Source: Azotobacter bryophylli (GTDB lineage Bacteria; Pseudomonadota; Gammaproteobacteria; Pseudomonadales; Pseudomonadaceae). Taken from it: a stretch of DNA of 64,000 nucleotides. The position numbers were made by a program, and so were the translations under genes. Below, in pieces: positions 22,976-31,961 of the stretch. How positions within the stretch are numbered: the stretch's first letter is position 1; each line of letters starts with the position of its first letter. The stretch lies in the NCBI RefSeq assembly GCF_042643485.1, contig NZ_JBHRSJ010000019.1:62001-126000 (forward strand), given 5' to 3'. A model generated the notes under the pieces. That model had not been told where the DNA came from. It saw only the letters and a list, made by a program, of their open reading frames with translations, and did not search any database.

Positions 22976-23383
22976 TCAGGGCAGCGTCTTCCCGGTCTGG
23001 ACGGTATCGGCCCCGGCGACATCCTGGCTGATGGGATACAGGCGTTTGCGCCGGTACAGGACCTTCTCGCCGACGGCGAATTCGTGCTTCGGCGAACGCA
23101 CGGTCCTTTCCTTGCCCTCGGGGGTGCGGATGACGTAGGCACGGTCGTGGGTATTGGTGCCGTCCTGGGTGAAGTGTCCGACGAGCATGCCGGCGCCGGC
23201 CCCGAGCACGGCGCCGATGGGACCGCCGATCGCCCCGAACATCAGGCCGGTGACCCCGCCACTGGCCTTGCCGGCGGTGTGGTCTTCGGTTTTCGAGAGG
23301 ATCTCGGTGACATACTCGGCGGCATGGACGCTGCCGACAGTCACCAAAGCAAGGCTCAGGGCCAGAGCGCGATGTAGTTTCAT
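22976..23383 (-). CDS. Exported glycine-zipper protein, copy 2
   Basis: A 135-residue near-twin of the 22303-22710 protein, with the same signal peptide, the zipper GLMFGAIGGPIGAVLGAGAG and a basic C-terminal half; the differences are scattered substitutions. A longer in-frame start at 23485 is not used, because GGAGG precedes the ATG at 23383 exactly as in copy 1. An FNR-type box lies about 95 bp upstream. Confidence 0.8.
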   Translation of the reverse strand: MKLHRALALSLALVTVGSVHAAEYVTEILSKTEDHTAGKASGGVTGLMFGAIGGPIGAVLGAGAGMLVGHFTQDGTNTHDRAYVIRTPEGKERTVRSPKHEFAVGEKVLYRRKRLYPISQDVAGADTVQTGKTLP

Positions 23384-23476
23384 GGTTCCTCCAGGGAACT
23401 TTCGTTGATGGGTCTCCTTTCGTGATCCATGGGAACAAAATTTCTGTCGCGCCTGTACCGGAAAAGCGATCTTGTC

Positions 23477-23490
23477 TTGATCCATATCAA
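23477..23490 (-). promoter_or_regulatory. FNR/Anr (CydR-type) box upstream of copy 2
   Basis: TTGATCCATATCAA is a perfect TTGAT-N4-ATCAA, the consensus of oxygen-sensing FNR/Anr regulators; the Azotobacter member is CydR. Confidence 0.65.
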
Positions 23491-23540
23491 AACATTCGAA
23501 AACGCACCGTGCTCGACGTGTCGAGGCGGGATGTCAGCCC

Positions 23541-24071
23541 GTGGATAGGCCTTCGCCCGCCGTCCTCGTCCTGTGGGCCGCCATGGCCTGCGGCGCGCTC
23601 CAGGCCCAGGAGCTGGAGCCCGGCTTGTGGGAGATCGGCAGCCGGAACATGCAGTTGAACGGCCAGCCCCTGCCGGACATGCGGGAGATGATGCGGCGCC
23701 TCGAGCAACTGCCCTCCGACCAGCGGGAGCAGGTGGAGCGGGCGATGCGCCGGCGGGGCGTGGCGATCGGCGGGGAGGGTGTGCGCGTCTGTCTCGACCG
23801 GGCCCAGATCGCGGCGCAGCAACTGCCGTTGCAGGACCCGGCTTCGGGCTGCCGCCAGGAAATCCTCGAGCGTGGCGAGCGGCACTGGCGGTTCCGCTTC
23901 AGCTGTCCGCAGCTCGAAGGCGAGGGCGAGACCGAGTTCCACGGCCCGCACGAATTCGTCACCCGCATCGTCAGCCGCTTCGACTCCCAGGGCGTGCCCC
24001 AGGACGGCCGGATGGAGTCCCGTGCCCGTTGGCTGAAGGCCGATTGCGGGTCGCTCGGGCCGGCGCGCTGA
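23541..24071 (+). CDS. Exported DUF3617-type protein
   Basis: A 176-residue protein with a GTG start and a short signal peptide (AVLVLWAAMACGALQAQE). The segment LEPGLWEIGSRNMQLNGQ and the closing Cys-containing strands resemble DUF3617 proteins, small periplasmic proteins of unknown function in proteobacteria. No ATG lies upstream in frame; the next Met is inside the signal peptide. Its first codons repeat just downstream of the second zipper gene, showing that the neighbouring duplication cut into it. Confidence 0.65.
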   Translation: MDRPSPAVLVLWAAMACGALQAQELEPGLWEIGSRNMQLNGQPLPDMREMMRRLEQLPSDQREQVERAMRRRGVAIGGEGVRVCLDRAQIAAQQLPLQDPASGCRQEILERGERHWRFRFSCPQLEGEGETEFHGPHEFVTRIVSRFDSQGVPQDGRMESRARWLKADCGSLGPAR

Positions 24072-24074
24072 TCC

Positions 24075-24437
24075 TCATTTTCCCGGCGGGACTTCCCAGC
24101 GGCCACCGCTCTGGCCCTCGCAGAACGGCTTGAGATAGCGCGCGTCCGCCGCCACCCCGTAGTAGTGGATGTCCTGGCGGTAGGGCGTGCCGGCGACCCG
24201 TGCCTCGCGGCAGATGCCGAAGCTGTCGCCGGGGCAGCGCTCGGCGAACTCCACCTCGACTTTCTGGCCCTGCAGCTGCGGGCGGCAGAAGCCGTCGCGG
24301 AACAGCCCGGCCGGAATGCTGCGGTTCTCCTGGCAGACCTGCACTTTTACCTGTCCGCCCTGGCTGTGCACCGTGCAGGCGTCGGCCAGGGCCTGGCCGG
24401 AAAGGATCAGCAGCAGCGACAGCAAGGGAACGCGCAT
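24075..24437 (-). CDS. Small exported Cys-containing protein
   Basis: A 120-residue protein starting MRVPLLSLLLILSGQALADA, a clear signal peptide with AxA cleavage. The mature protein has six cysteines, which suggests disulfides. In-frame upstream codons are possible from 24476, but the signal peptide favours 24437. It is convergent with the DUF3617 gene, three bases from its stop. Family not recognised. Confidence 0.6.
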   Translation of the reverse strand: MRVPLLSLLLILSGQALADACTVHSQGGQVKVQVCQENRSIPAGLFRDGFCRPQLQGQKVEVEFAERCPGDSFGICREARVAGTPYRQDIHYYGVAADARYLKPFCEGQSGGRWEVPPGK

Positions 24438-24592
24438 CGGGGCAGGTCTCGGGAAAACGGGCTGCGACTCTAGCACGCCCCCGGCCCCCGTTCCCGGTAC
24501 TGGCGCGGACTCCGGGGAGCGGGCCCGTGCGGCCGCACAGGGCGCTGGATTCCCCCTACAATGCCCGACCAGACCCGGAGGGCCGGCCCGCC

Positions 24593-25555
24593 ATGCTGAA
24601 GAACATCCCCACCCATCTGATCGCCGGTCCGCTCGGTGCCGGCAAGACCAGCCTGATCCGCCAACTGCTGGCGCAGAAGCCGGCCGGCGAGCGCTGGGCG
24701 GTGCTGATCAACGAATTCGGCCAGATCGGCCTGGACGCCGCGCTGCTCAGCACCGATGCCGAGGGCATCAGCCTCGGCGAAGTCGCCGGCGGCTGTCTGT
24801 GCTGCGTCAACGGCGCGCCCTTCCGGGTCGGGCTGGCGCGTCTGCTGCGCAAGGCCCAGCCGCACCGCCTGCTGATCGAGCCGTCCGGTCTCGGCCATCC
24901 GGCCGAACTGCTGTGCCAGCTCGGCGAGGAACCCTGGGCCGGGGTGCTGGCGCTGCAGCCGTCGGTGCTGGTGCTGGACGCCGCCGCTCTGGCCGCCGGC
25001 CAGCCGCTGCCGCAGAGCCAGGCGGAGGCCCTGGCGCAGGCGGGGCTGCTGGTGCTGAACAAGGCGGAGCACCTCGACGAGGCGGTCCGCGTGCGGCTGG
25101 CCGGACGGCTGCCGCCGTGCCCGCTGTACTGGACCAGCCAGGGCCGTCTGCCGCTGGCGCTGCTGCCGGGGCTGGCGGCCCGCGCCGAGGCGGATGCGGC
25201 TCCCCTGCCCGAAGCCGCGCCGGCGCTGCCCGAACTCTGGCCCGACCCGACCCGGCCGATCTGCGCCAGCCAGGCCCAGGCGCAGGGCTGGAGCATCGGC
25301 TGGCGCTGGCACCCGAGCCAGGCCTTCGAGCTGCGGCGGGTCCAGCAGTGGCTGGCCGGACTGCCCTGGCGCCGTGCCAAGCTGGTGCTGCGCACCGATG
25401 CCGGCTGGCTCGCCGGCAACGCCGTGGACGGCGAGCCGATCCGCTGGCAGGCCAGCGAATGGCGCCGCGACTCGCGGCTGGAACTGATCTTCGCCGAGGC
25501 CCGGGACGAGCTCCCGCTCAAGGCCGGCATGGAGGGGTGCCGTTTGGCCGGCTGA
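24593..25555 (+). CDS. COG0523 (CobW/YeiR-like) metal-chaperone GTPase
   Basis: A 320-residue G3E GTPase. The P-loop is GPLGAGKTSLIRQLL (near residue 12), the conserved zinc-binding CxCC is in GGCLCCVNG (near 65), and NKAE is the guanine-specificity motif. Members deliver zinc or cobalt to target enzymes. The start is the ATG at 24593, directly before the domain. There is no Zur box that I can see. The substrate metal cannot be set from sequence alone. Confidence 0.85.
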   Translation: MLKNIPTHLIAGPLGAGKTSLIRQLLAQKPAGERWAVLINEFGQIGLDAALLSTDAEGISLGEVAGGCLCCVNGAPFRVGLARLLRKAQPHRLLIEPSGLGHPAELLCQLGEEPWAGVLALQPSVLVLDAAALAAGQPLPQSQAEALAQAGLLVLNKAEHLDEAVRVRLAGRLPPCPLYWTSQGRLPLALLPGLAARAEADAAPLPEAAPALPELWPDPTRPICASQAQAQGWSIGWRWHPSQAFELRRVQQWLAGLPWRRAKLVLRTDAGWLAGNAVDGEPIRWQASEWRRDSRLELIFAEARDELPLKAGMEGCRLAG

Positions 25556-25709
25556 CCGCGGCCCGATGGCCGGCTATGGCGGCGGGGCTGGAGAATGGGC
25601 ACCTTAGTCGGTTATCGGCAGGAGCGAACGGACCGGGTAATCTCGGCGAATGCGGCGGTCGCTCTAGCTCGCGGTTTTCCCCGGGCGGCAGCGGCGGGGC
25701 GGCTCAAGC

Positions 25710-25728
25710 AATAACACTTCTCATTTGA
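25710..25728 (+). promoter_or_regulatory. Weak candidate Fur site before exbB
   Basis: In the 334-bp gap 25556-25889, the bases AATAACACTTCTCATTTGA share the TTCTCATTT half of Pseudomonas Fur sites. A TATGAT -10-like hexamer follows at 25753-25758, without a well-placed -35. Nothing else was found in the gap. Confidence 0.3.
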
Positions 25729-25889
25729 GTACCGTTTTGATTTTGCCCTTGCTATGATCCCTTCACCATGTTTGCTCCAGGGTGATGGACAAGCCCACGG
25801 GCCCTCCGGCCGATGCCACCGCATGACATTCGCTGTTCAGCCTGCCCGGCAGCCCATCTGTCTTACCTTCACTCAGTGATCCAGGCCAT

Positions 25890-26864
25890 ATGAACCCATC
25901 CAATTCCCCCGCCCAGCCAACCCGTGGATCCATCCCGTTCCGTCGCCTGCCCGCCGTCGCGCTGCTGTGCAGCCTGCTGGTGGCACCCGTCGCCATGGCC
26001 GAGCCGGAGCCGGGCGCAGCCCCCGCCGGCAGCGTGGCGCCGGCTTCCGCTCCGGCGGCCGTGCCCGCGACCCCGGCTCCCGCCGCGGTTGCTCCGGCGG
26101 CCAGTAACGCGCCAGCACTGCCGGTCGCCGGGGCGAAGAAGGAAGGCAAGCCCTCGGTGAAGCACGACCTGTCCCCCTGGGGCATGTTCCAGAACGCCGA
26201 CGCGGTGGTGAAAAGCGTGATGATCGGCCTGCTGCTGGCCTCGTTGGCGACCTGGACCATCTGGCTGGCCAAGGGCCTGGAACTGCTCGGCGCGCGTCGC
26301 CGCCTGCGCGACGAGCTGGCCGATCTGAAAGGAACCCGCACCCTCGAGCAGGCCTCCCGGCTGGCCCACGCCAAGCACAGCTTCTGCGCCTCGCTGATCG
26401 AGGACGCCCAGGACGAGCTGCGCATGTCGGAAGGCATCCAGCTGAAGGACGGCATCAAGGAGCGCGTCAGCTTCCGCCTCGAGCGCCTGGTCGCCGCCAG
26501 TGGCCGCAAGATGGGCCAGGGCACCGGCGTGCTCGCCACCGTCGGCTCCATCTCGCCCTTCGTCGGCCTGTTCGGCACCGTCTGGGGCATCATGAACAGC
26601 TTCATCGGCATCGCCGAGTCGCAGACCACCAACCTCGCCGTGGTCGCCCCCGGCATCGCCGAAGCCCTGCTGGCCACTGCCCTCGGTCTGGTGGCGGCGA
26701 TTCCCGCAGTGGTCGTCTACAACGTCTTTGCCCGCTCCATCGCCGGCTACAAGGCACAGGTGGCGGACATCTCGGCGCAGATCCTGCTCCTGGTCAGCCG
26801 CGACCTCGACCAGCCGGCGGCCGCCCGGCAGGGCCAGGAACCGCGCAAGACGGCAGTGGAGTAA
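25890..26864 (+). CDS. exbB: TonB-system proton channel protein ExbB
   Basis: A 324-residue protein of the ExbB-ExbD-TonB energy-transducing complex that drives uptake through outer-membrane receptors. It has an Ala/Pro-rich N-terminal extension with a signal-like segment (VALLCSLLVAPVAMA), then three membrane helices and the conserved GTVWGIMNSFIGIAESQ and PGIAEALLATALGLVAAIPA motifs. The long N-terminal part is typical of the Pseudomonas type. It is followed 6 bp later by exbD. Confidence 0.93.
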   Translation: MNPSNSPAQPTRGSIPFRRLPAVALLCSLLVAPVAMAEPEPGAAPAGSVAPASAPAAVPATPAPAAVAPAASNAPALPVAGAKKEGKPSVKHDLSPWGMFQNADAVVKSVMIGLLLASLATWTIWLAKGLELLGARRRLRDELADLKGTRTLEQASRLAHAKHSFCASLIEDAQDELRMSEGIQLKDGIKERVSFRLERLVAASGRKMGQGTGVLATVGSISPFVGLFGTVWGIMNSFIGIAESQTTNLAVVAPGIAEALLATALGLVAAIPAVVVYNVFARSIAGYKAQVADISAQILLLVSRDLDQPAAARQGQEPRKTAVE

Positions 26865-26870
26865 TCGGCC

Positions 26871-27292
<422 letters not shown>

Positions 27293-27296
<4 letters not shown>

Positions 27297-28125
27297 TCAG
27301 CCGACTGCAGTCCTTGCCGCGCTGGGGCCTGTGCGCGCTGCTGGCGCTGGGCCTGCATGCGGCCGTGGTGATCTGGTCGCTCTACTGGCGGCCGCAGTCC
27401 GAGCCGCTCGAACTGCAGCCGGCGGCCATGATGGTGGAACTGGCGCCGCTGCCCGCCCTGGCCCCGGCCGCCGCGCCCGCGGCGAAGCCGGAGCCNNNNN
27501 NNNNNNNNNNNNNNNNNNNNNNNNNNNNNNNNNNNNNNNNNNNNNNNNNNNNCCGGCCCCGCCCAAGCCCGCCACCCCGCCGCCGGAGCCGCCGGCCAAG
27601 CCGGTGGCGCAGCAGAAGCCGATCGAGGCGCCCAAGCCGAAGCTGGCCCTGCCGCCGCCCAAGCCCAAGGCCCCCCCGCAGCCGCCCAAGCCCGTCGCCA
27701 AGCCGGTGGAGGAGGCAGCTCCCCCGCAGGTAGCCAAGAGCCAGCCCACCACCAGCACGCCGAGCACCAGCTCGACGCCGACCCAGGCCAGGACCGCGGC
27801 CCAGAGCGGCAGCCCGACCCCGTCGAACGCCGCGCCCAACTGGCAGGGCCTGGTGCGCGCCCATCTGAGCCGCTACAAGAACTACCCCAGCGAGGCCCGC
27901 CGGCGCGGCGACGAAGGCAAGGTGGTGATCCGCTTCAGGATCGACGCCCAGGGTCACCTGCTCTCCTGCGAGGTGGAGCAGAGCTCCGGCGTGCGCAGCC
28001 TGGACCGGGCCGCCCTGCAGATGTTCCGTCGCGCCGACCCGCTGCCGCCGCCGCCGCCGGAACTGCTCAAAGGCGGCACCCTGGAAGTGGTCGCGCCCTT
28101 CGCCTACTCGCTGACCGAGCGCTGA
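27293..28125 (+). CDS. tonB: TonB, interrupted by a 57-base assembly gap
   Basis: A GTG-started membrane-anchored protein: basic N-terminus, hydrophobic helix WGLCALLALGLHAAVVIWSL, a Pro/Lys-rich periplasm-spanning region, and the C-terminal TonB domain beginning near YPSEARRRGDEGKVVIRF and ending VVAPFAYSLTER. The N run (27496-27552) lies inside the Pro-rich region. The frames before and after the Ns differ, so the true gap length is not 57 but 1 mod 3, or a frameshift is hidden. Apart from this the gene looks intact, and it ends the exbB-exbD-tonB operon. Confidence 0.85.
27496..27552. other. Run of 57 Ns (assembly gap) in tonB
   Basis: Bases are not determined. The flanks code for Ala/Pro/Lys-rich, low-complexity sequence, a common cause of short assembly gaps. 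Confidence 0.99.
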
Positions 28126-28133
28126 CGGAAGGC

Positions 28134-28157
28134 CCAGGCGCCCGGTCGGGCGCCTGG
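28134..28157 (+). terminator. Hairpin terminator after tonB
   Basis: Perfect 11-bp inverted repeat (CCAGGCGCCCG and its complement, two-base loop), 8 bp after the tonB stop and before CTTTACC. The T tract is short. Confidence 0.6.
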
Positions 28158-28181
28158 CTTTACCGGGAGCGAGCGCCGCGC

Positions 28182-28802
28182 TCAGCCGCGGTCCCGGGAT
28201 GCCGCACGCGAGCCGGCGGTGACCAGCCGGTACAGGTAGATGCCGACCACCGCCAGGACCACCACCTTCGAGGCCGGGTCGACGTAATCCGCCACCCGGT
28301 TGTATTCGGCGTGCAGCAGGTAGCCGGCCAGGGTGAGCACCGTGGTCCAGATCATCGAGCCGGCCAGGGTGTAGGCGGCGAAGGTGCGGAACGGCATGTG
28401 CGCGATGCCGGCCGGCACCGAGATCAGCGTGCGGATGGCCGGAACCAGACGGCCGAAGAACACCGCCTTCCTGCCGCCGTGGGCGCGGAACCAGAGGGAC
28501 GCCTCGCTCACGTCCTGCCCCGACATGGTCAGCCAGCGGCCGAAGCGTTCCGCCAGACGGCGCATGCGGTTCTCGCCGAGCAGCGCGCCGGCGTAGTACC
28601 AGGGCAGGGCGCCGATGAAGGAGCCCAGGGTGCCGGCGACGACCACGGCGAAGAAGTTGAAGTCGCCACGCGCCGCCAGGAAGCCGGCCAGCGGCATGAT
28701 CACCTCGGAGGGGATGGGCGGAAAGAGGTTTTCCAGAAACATCAGGCCGAGGATACCGAGATAGCCTCCCTGCTCGATCAGGCCGGTTATCGAATCGAAC
28801 AC
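28182..28802 (-). CDS. DedA-family membrane protein
   Basis: A 206-residue inner-membrane protein of the DedA (SNARE-associated/VTT) family, thought to flip polyprenyl phosphate or phospholipids. Diagnostic segments are FLENLFPPIPSEVIMPLAG (near residue 22) and FFGRLVPAIRTLISVPAGI (near 115). GTG start with AAGGA about 9 bases upstream. It is 43 bp downstream of the antiporter gene on the same strand and may be cotranscribed. Confidence 0.87.
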   Translation of the reverse strand: MFDSITGLIEQGGYLGILGLMFLENLFPPIPSEVIMPLAGFLAARGDFNFFAVVVAGTLGSFIGALPWYYAGALLGENRMRRLAERFGRWLTMSGQDVSEASLWFRAHGGRKAVFFGRLVPAIRTLISVPAGIAHMPFRTFAAYTLAGSMIWTTVLTLAGYLLHAEYNRVADYVDPASKVVVLAVVGIYLYRLVTAGSRAASRDRG

Positions 28803-28845
28803 GTTTGAGATTCCTTTTCAGTGGTTGTGGATCGGTGCGCCATTG

Positions 28846-30546
28846 TCAGGCCTCGCCGGGCTTGAAGCGAGCCTGGACGTACTGCCGCAGGCCGCGCACC
28901 AGCTCCTCCTCGTCGACGAAGACCTTGCCGATGCCGGACTGGCGGAACGTCTGGGCGGCATCCCGGCTATCGGTTCGGATCACCACTTCGATGGCTGGGT
29001 TCAATGCGCGGGCGGTGTCCGTCATCCGCGCCACGTCGCGCGGCTCGGGAATGGCGATGACCAGCATGGCCGCCTTGACGATGTGGGCCTGGATCAGCGT
29101 GGCGGGGTCGCTGGCGTCGCCGGAAACCGCCGCCATCCCCAGGGCGCGGATGGCCTCGACGCGCTCGCGGTTCTGCTCGGCGATGACGAAGGGGATGCCC
29201 CGCTCCTGCAGCGCCTCGGCGACGCCGCGGCCGACCCGGCCGTAGCCGACGATCACCACCTGGCCTTCCAGATACTTGTCCTCGGTATCCATCGGCAGGA
29301 CCGCCAGCGGGTCCTCGCGGTGCTCCAGGCGGCGCGCCTGCGCCGAGTGCTGCAGAACCCACCGCCTGAACGGATCGACCGCGCGGAACAGCAGCGGGTT
29401 GAGGGCGATGGAGATGAGCGCGCCGGCCAGCACCAGGCTCAGCCCCTCCTGGGGCAGCAGGCCGAGGGACTGGCCGAGGCCGGCGAGGATGAAGGAGAAC
29501 TCGCCGATCTGGGCCAGGCTGGCGGCCACGGTGAGGGCGGTGTTCAGCGGGTAGCGGAAGGCCACGACCAGCCCCGCCGCGGCGATCGCCTTGCCGAGCA
29601 CGATGATCAGCACCACGGCGAGGACGTGCAGCGGCTCCTCGATCAGCACCCCGGGGTCGAACAGCATGCCCACCGCGACGAAGAACAGCACCGCGAAGGC
29701 GTCGCGCAGCGGCAGCGTCTCGTGTGCGGCGCGGTGGCTGAAATCCGATTCTCGCATCACCATGCCGGCGAAGAAGGCACCGAGGGCGAAAGACACGCTG
29801 AACAGCTCGGCCGCCCCGTAGGCGATGCCGATGGCGGCGGAAACCACCGCCAGGGTGAACAGCTCGCCCGAGCCGGTGCGCGCCACCTGCAGCAGGCACC
29901 AGGGCAGCACGCGGCGCCCGGCGATCAGCATCAGCGCGATGAAGGCCGTCACCTGCAGGAGCGTCTGGCCGATGGTGATCCACAGCGGGCGGGCCGGCTC
30001 GCCGGCCTCGACGCTGCCGCCGAGCAGACCGGCCAGCGGCGGCATCAGCACCAGCACCAGCACGGTGGCGAGGTCCTCCACCACCAGCCAGCCGACGGCG
30101 ATGCGGCCGTTCATCGACTCCAGGGTGCCGCGCGCCTCCAAGGCCTTGAGCAGCACCACGGTGCTGGCGCAGGACAGCGACAGGCCGAACACCAGGCTCG
30201 CCCCGACGCTCCAGCCCCAGCACAGGGCGACGCCCATGCCCAGCAGGGTGGCCAGGCCCATCTGCACCAGCGCGCCGGGCAGGGCGATCTTCTTCACCGC
30301 CAGCAGGTCGTTCAGGGAAAAGTGCAGGCCGACGCCGAACATCAGCAGCATCACGCCGATCTCGGAGAGCTGCGACGCCAGGCCCACGTCGGCGACGAAG
30401 CCGGGGGTGCCCGGGCCGAGGACGATACCGGCGAGGAGATAGCCCACCAGGGCCGGGAACTTCAGCTTCTCGGCGAGAAAGCCGAAGAGCAGGGCCAGGC
30501 CGAAGCCGGCCGCCAGGGTCGTGATCAGTGAAACGCTGTGCTCCAT
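28846..30546 (-). CDS. CPA2-family K+/H+-type antiporter with RCK domain (YbaL-like)
   Basis: A 566-residue membrane protein: about twelve helices in the first 390 residues (LVGYLLAGIVLGPGTPG, VVEDLATVLVLVLMPPLAG), then a Rossmann-like RCK/TrkA-N domain with the nucleotide motif VVIVGYGRVGRGVAEAL. It lacks the TrkA-C-type tail of KefB/KefC and resembles E. coli YbaL. It would exchange monovalent cations for protons. ATG at 30546. Confidence 0.87.
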   Translation of the reverse strand: MEHSVSLITTLAAGFGLALLFGFLAEKLKFPALVGYLLAGIVLGPGTPGFVADVGLASQLSEIGVMLLMFGVGLHFSLNDLLAVKKIALPGALVQMGLATLLGMGVALCWGWSVGASLVFGLSLSCASTVVLLKALEARGTLESMNGRIAVGWLVVEDLATVLVLVLMPPLAGLLGGSVEAGEPARPLWITIGQTLLQVTAFIALMLIAGRRVLPWCLLQVARTGSGELFTLAVVSAAIGIAYGAAELFSVSFALGAFFAGMVMRESDFSHRAAHETLPLRDAFAVLFFVAVGMLFDPGVLIEEPLHVLAVVLIIVLGKAIAAAGLVVAFRYPLNTALTVAASLAQIGEFSFILAGLGQSLGLLPQEGLSLVLAGALISIALNPLLFRAVDPFRRWVLQHSAQARRLEHREDPLAVLPMDTEDKYLEGQVVIVGYGRVGRGVAEALQERGIPFVIAEQNRERVEAIRALGMAAVSGDASDPATLIQAHIVKAAMLVIAIPEPRDVARMTDTARALNPAIEVVIRTDSRDAAQTFRQSGIGKVFVDEEELVRGLRQYVQARFKPGEA

Positions 30547-30891
30547 TTTTTCCCCTAATTGTCGATGCCTGGTCTGCGCCAGTTGCCTGCCGGGTCCGGT
30601 TCTTCCCGGTCTGCGCCGGGTTCGGCGGTTCCGACGAATGGTACGTGAAAGCCTCCGGCCGCGCCGCGGGCAAGGATTTCAGGGCATTTCGGTGCCATAC
30701 GCGCCTTTCCCGCGGCGTTCGGCACCGCCTCGCCGAAGCGGAGGGGCGTCATGTTCTGTAAAGATTCGCCGATTGCCGGGGCCGGTCGGGCCCCATAAGT
30801 TAAGACCCGTGACGCCGGGCCCCTCTGACGGTTTGCTGCCGCCATGTCGGAGTCATGTTTTCTTCACTGACGACGACAACGGGAGGGGCTC
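30547..30891. other. 345-bp divergent intergenic region
   Basis: It separates the antiporter gene (minus) from the TerC gene (plus). A GC-rich hairpin GGGGCC-N5-GGCCCC lies at 30778-30794. No start-supported gene was found. The manganese (yybP-ykoY) riboswitch that precedes some terC/alx genes could not be recognised. Confidence 0.5.
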
Positions 30892-31887
30892 ATGGACACC
30901 CTGCAGCAATTTCTCACCGCCGACTTCCTCGGCACCTCGGCCTGGCTCTGGCTGGCCTTCCTCGGCATCGTCTGCGCGCTGCTGGTCTTCGACCTCGGCG
31001 TGCTGCACCGCGAACACCGCGAAATCGGAGTCAGGGAAAGCCTGCTGCTGTCGGCCGGCTACATCACCGTGGGCCTGCTGTTCGGCCTCTGGGTCTGGCA
31101 GCAGAAGGGCGGCGCCGCCGGGCTGGATTACTACACCGGCTTCCTGATCGAGAAATCGCTGTCCATGGACAACGTCTTTCTCATGGCGACGATCTTCGGT
31201 TTCTTCGCCGTTCCGCGCAAATACCAGCACGAGGTGCTGTTCTGGGGCATCCTCGGCGTGATCGTGCTGCGTGCGCTGATGATCGGCCTGGGCGCGGCCC
31301 TGATCGCCAACTTCAGCTGGATCCTCTATCTCTTCGGCCTGTTCCTCCTGCTGACCGGCGTGCGGATGCTGTTCTCCAAGGTGGAGGAGGCGCAGAACCT
31401 GGACGACAACCTGCTGGTCCGCTACCTGCGGGGACACCTGCGGATCACCGACCGCCTGCACGACGGCCGCTTCTTCGTCCGCCTGCCGGACGCCAGCGGC
31501 AGGCCGGTGCTCTGGGCCACCCCGCTGCTGCTGACCCTGATCCTGATCGAATGCGCCGACCTGGTGTTCGCCATCGACAGCGTGCCGGCGATCTTCGCCA
31601 TCACCCAGGACCCCTTCATTGTCTACACCTCGAACATCTTCGCCATCCTCGGCCTGCGCGCGCTGTACTTCGCCCTGGCCGCGCTGATCCACCGCTTCGC
31701 CTACCTCAAGTACGCGCTGGCGCTGGTGCTGGTGTTCATCGGCGGCAAGATCTTCCTGGTCGGCATCATCGGCAAGATCCCCGCGGCGATCTCCCTCGGC
31801 GTCACCTTCTCGCTGCTGCTGGGCGGGGTGCTCTACTCGCTGTGGAAGACCCGCGGCGAGGCCGCTTCGTCCGCCGGGCAGCGTTGA
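30892..31887 (+). CDS. TerC/Alx-family integral membrane protein
   Basis: A 331-residue protein with about nine helices. The conserved acidic motifs DLGVLHREHREIGVRES, EKSLSMDNVFLMA and ECADLVFAIDSVPAIF are all present; they form the probable metal site. The Alx/TerC branch exports manganese or handles tellurite and metal stress. GGGAGGG precedes the ATG. The gene stands alone, with the isochorismatase-like gene 75 bp downstream. Confidence 0.9.
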   Translation: MDTLQQFLTADFLGTSAWLWLAFLGIVCALLVFDLGVLHREHREIGVRESLLLSAGYITVGLLFGLWVWQQKGGAAGLDYYTGFLIEKSLSMDNVFLMATIFGFFAVPRKYQHEVLFWGILGVIVLRALMIGLGAALIANFSWILYLFGLFLLLTGVRMLFSKVEEAQNLDDNLLVRYLRGHLRITDRLHDGRFFVRLPDASGRPVLWATPLLLTLILIECADLVFAIDSVPAIFAITQDPFIVYTSNIFAILGLRALYFALAALIHRFAYLKYALALVLVFIGGKIFLVGIIGKIPAAISLGVTFSLLLGGVLYSLWKTRGEAASSAGQR

Positions 31888-31961
31888 GGGGCAGGCGCGG
31901 GAAGCGCGGCGGCCGTCCGGCGTCCACACTGGAAGGGGACCCCCAAGCAAGGAGCTGCGCC

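Larger units (their letters stand above)
22303..23565. repeat. Tandem duplication of the glycine-zipper gene and its 5' region
   Basis: Two direct copies of about 600-670 bp: gene plus upstream region (22303-22960 and 22976-23560). Upstream of both genes, comparable stretches contain an FNR-like palindrome and end in GTGGAYAGGCC. Copy 1 carries about 80 extra bases between gene and box (about 22760-22850). The match to the 5' end of the DUF3617 gene at 23541 also occurs just beyond copy 2, near 22954. Confidence 0.8.

Noticed and set aside
30555..30845. 96-codon minus-strand frame in the TerC upstream gap
   Set aside because: No ribosome site and Pro/Arg/Ala-rich low-complexity product in a promoter region.
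30740..30891. Possible manganese riboswitch upstream of the TerC gene
   Set aside because: Some terC/alx genes have a yybP-ykoY element, but the conserved core bases could not be found; only a simple hairpin is seen.
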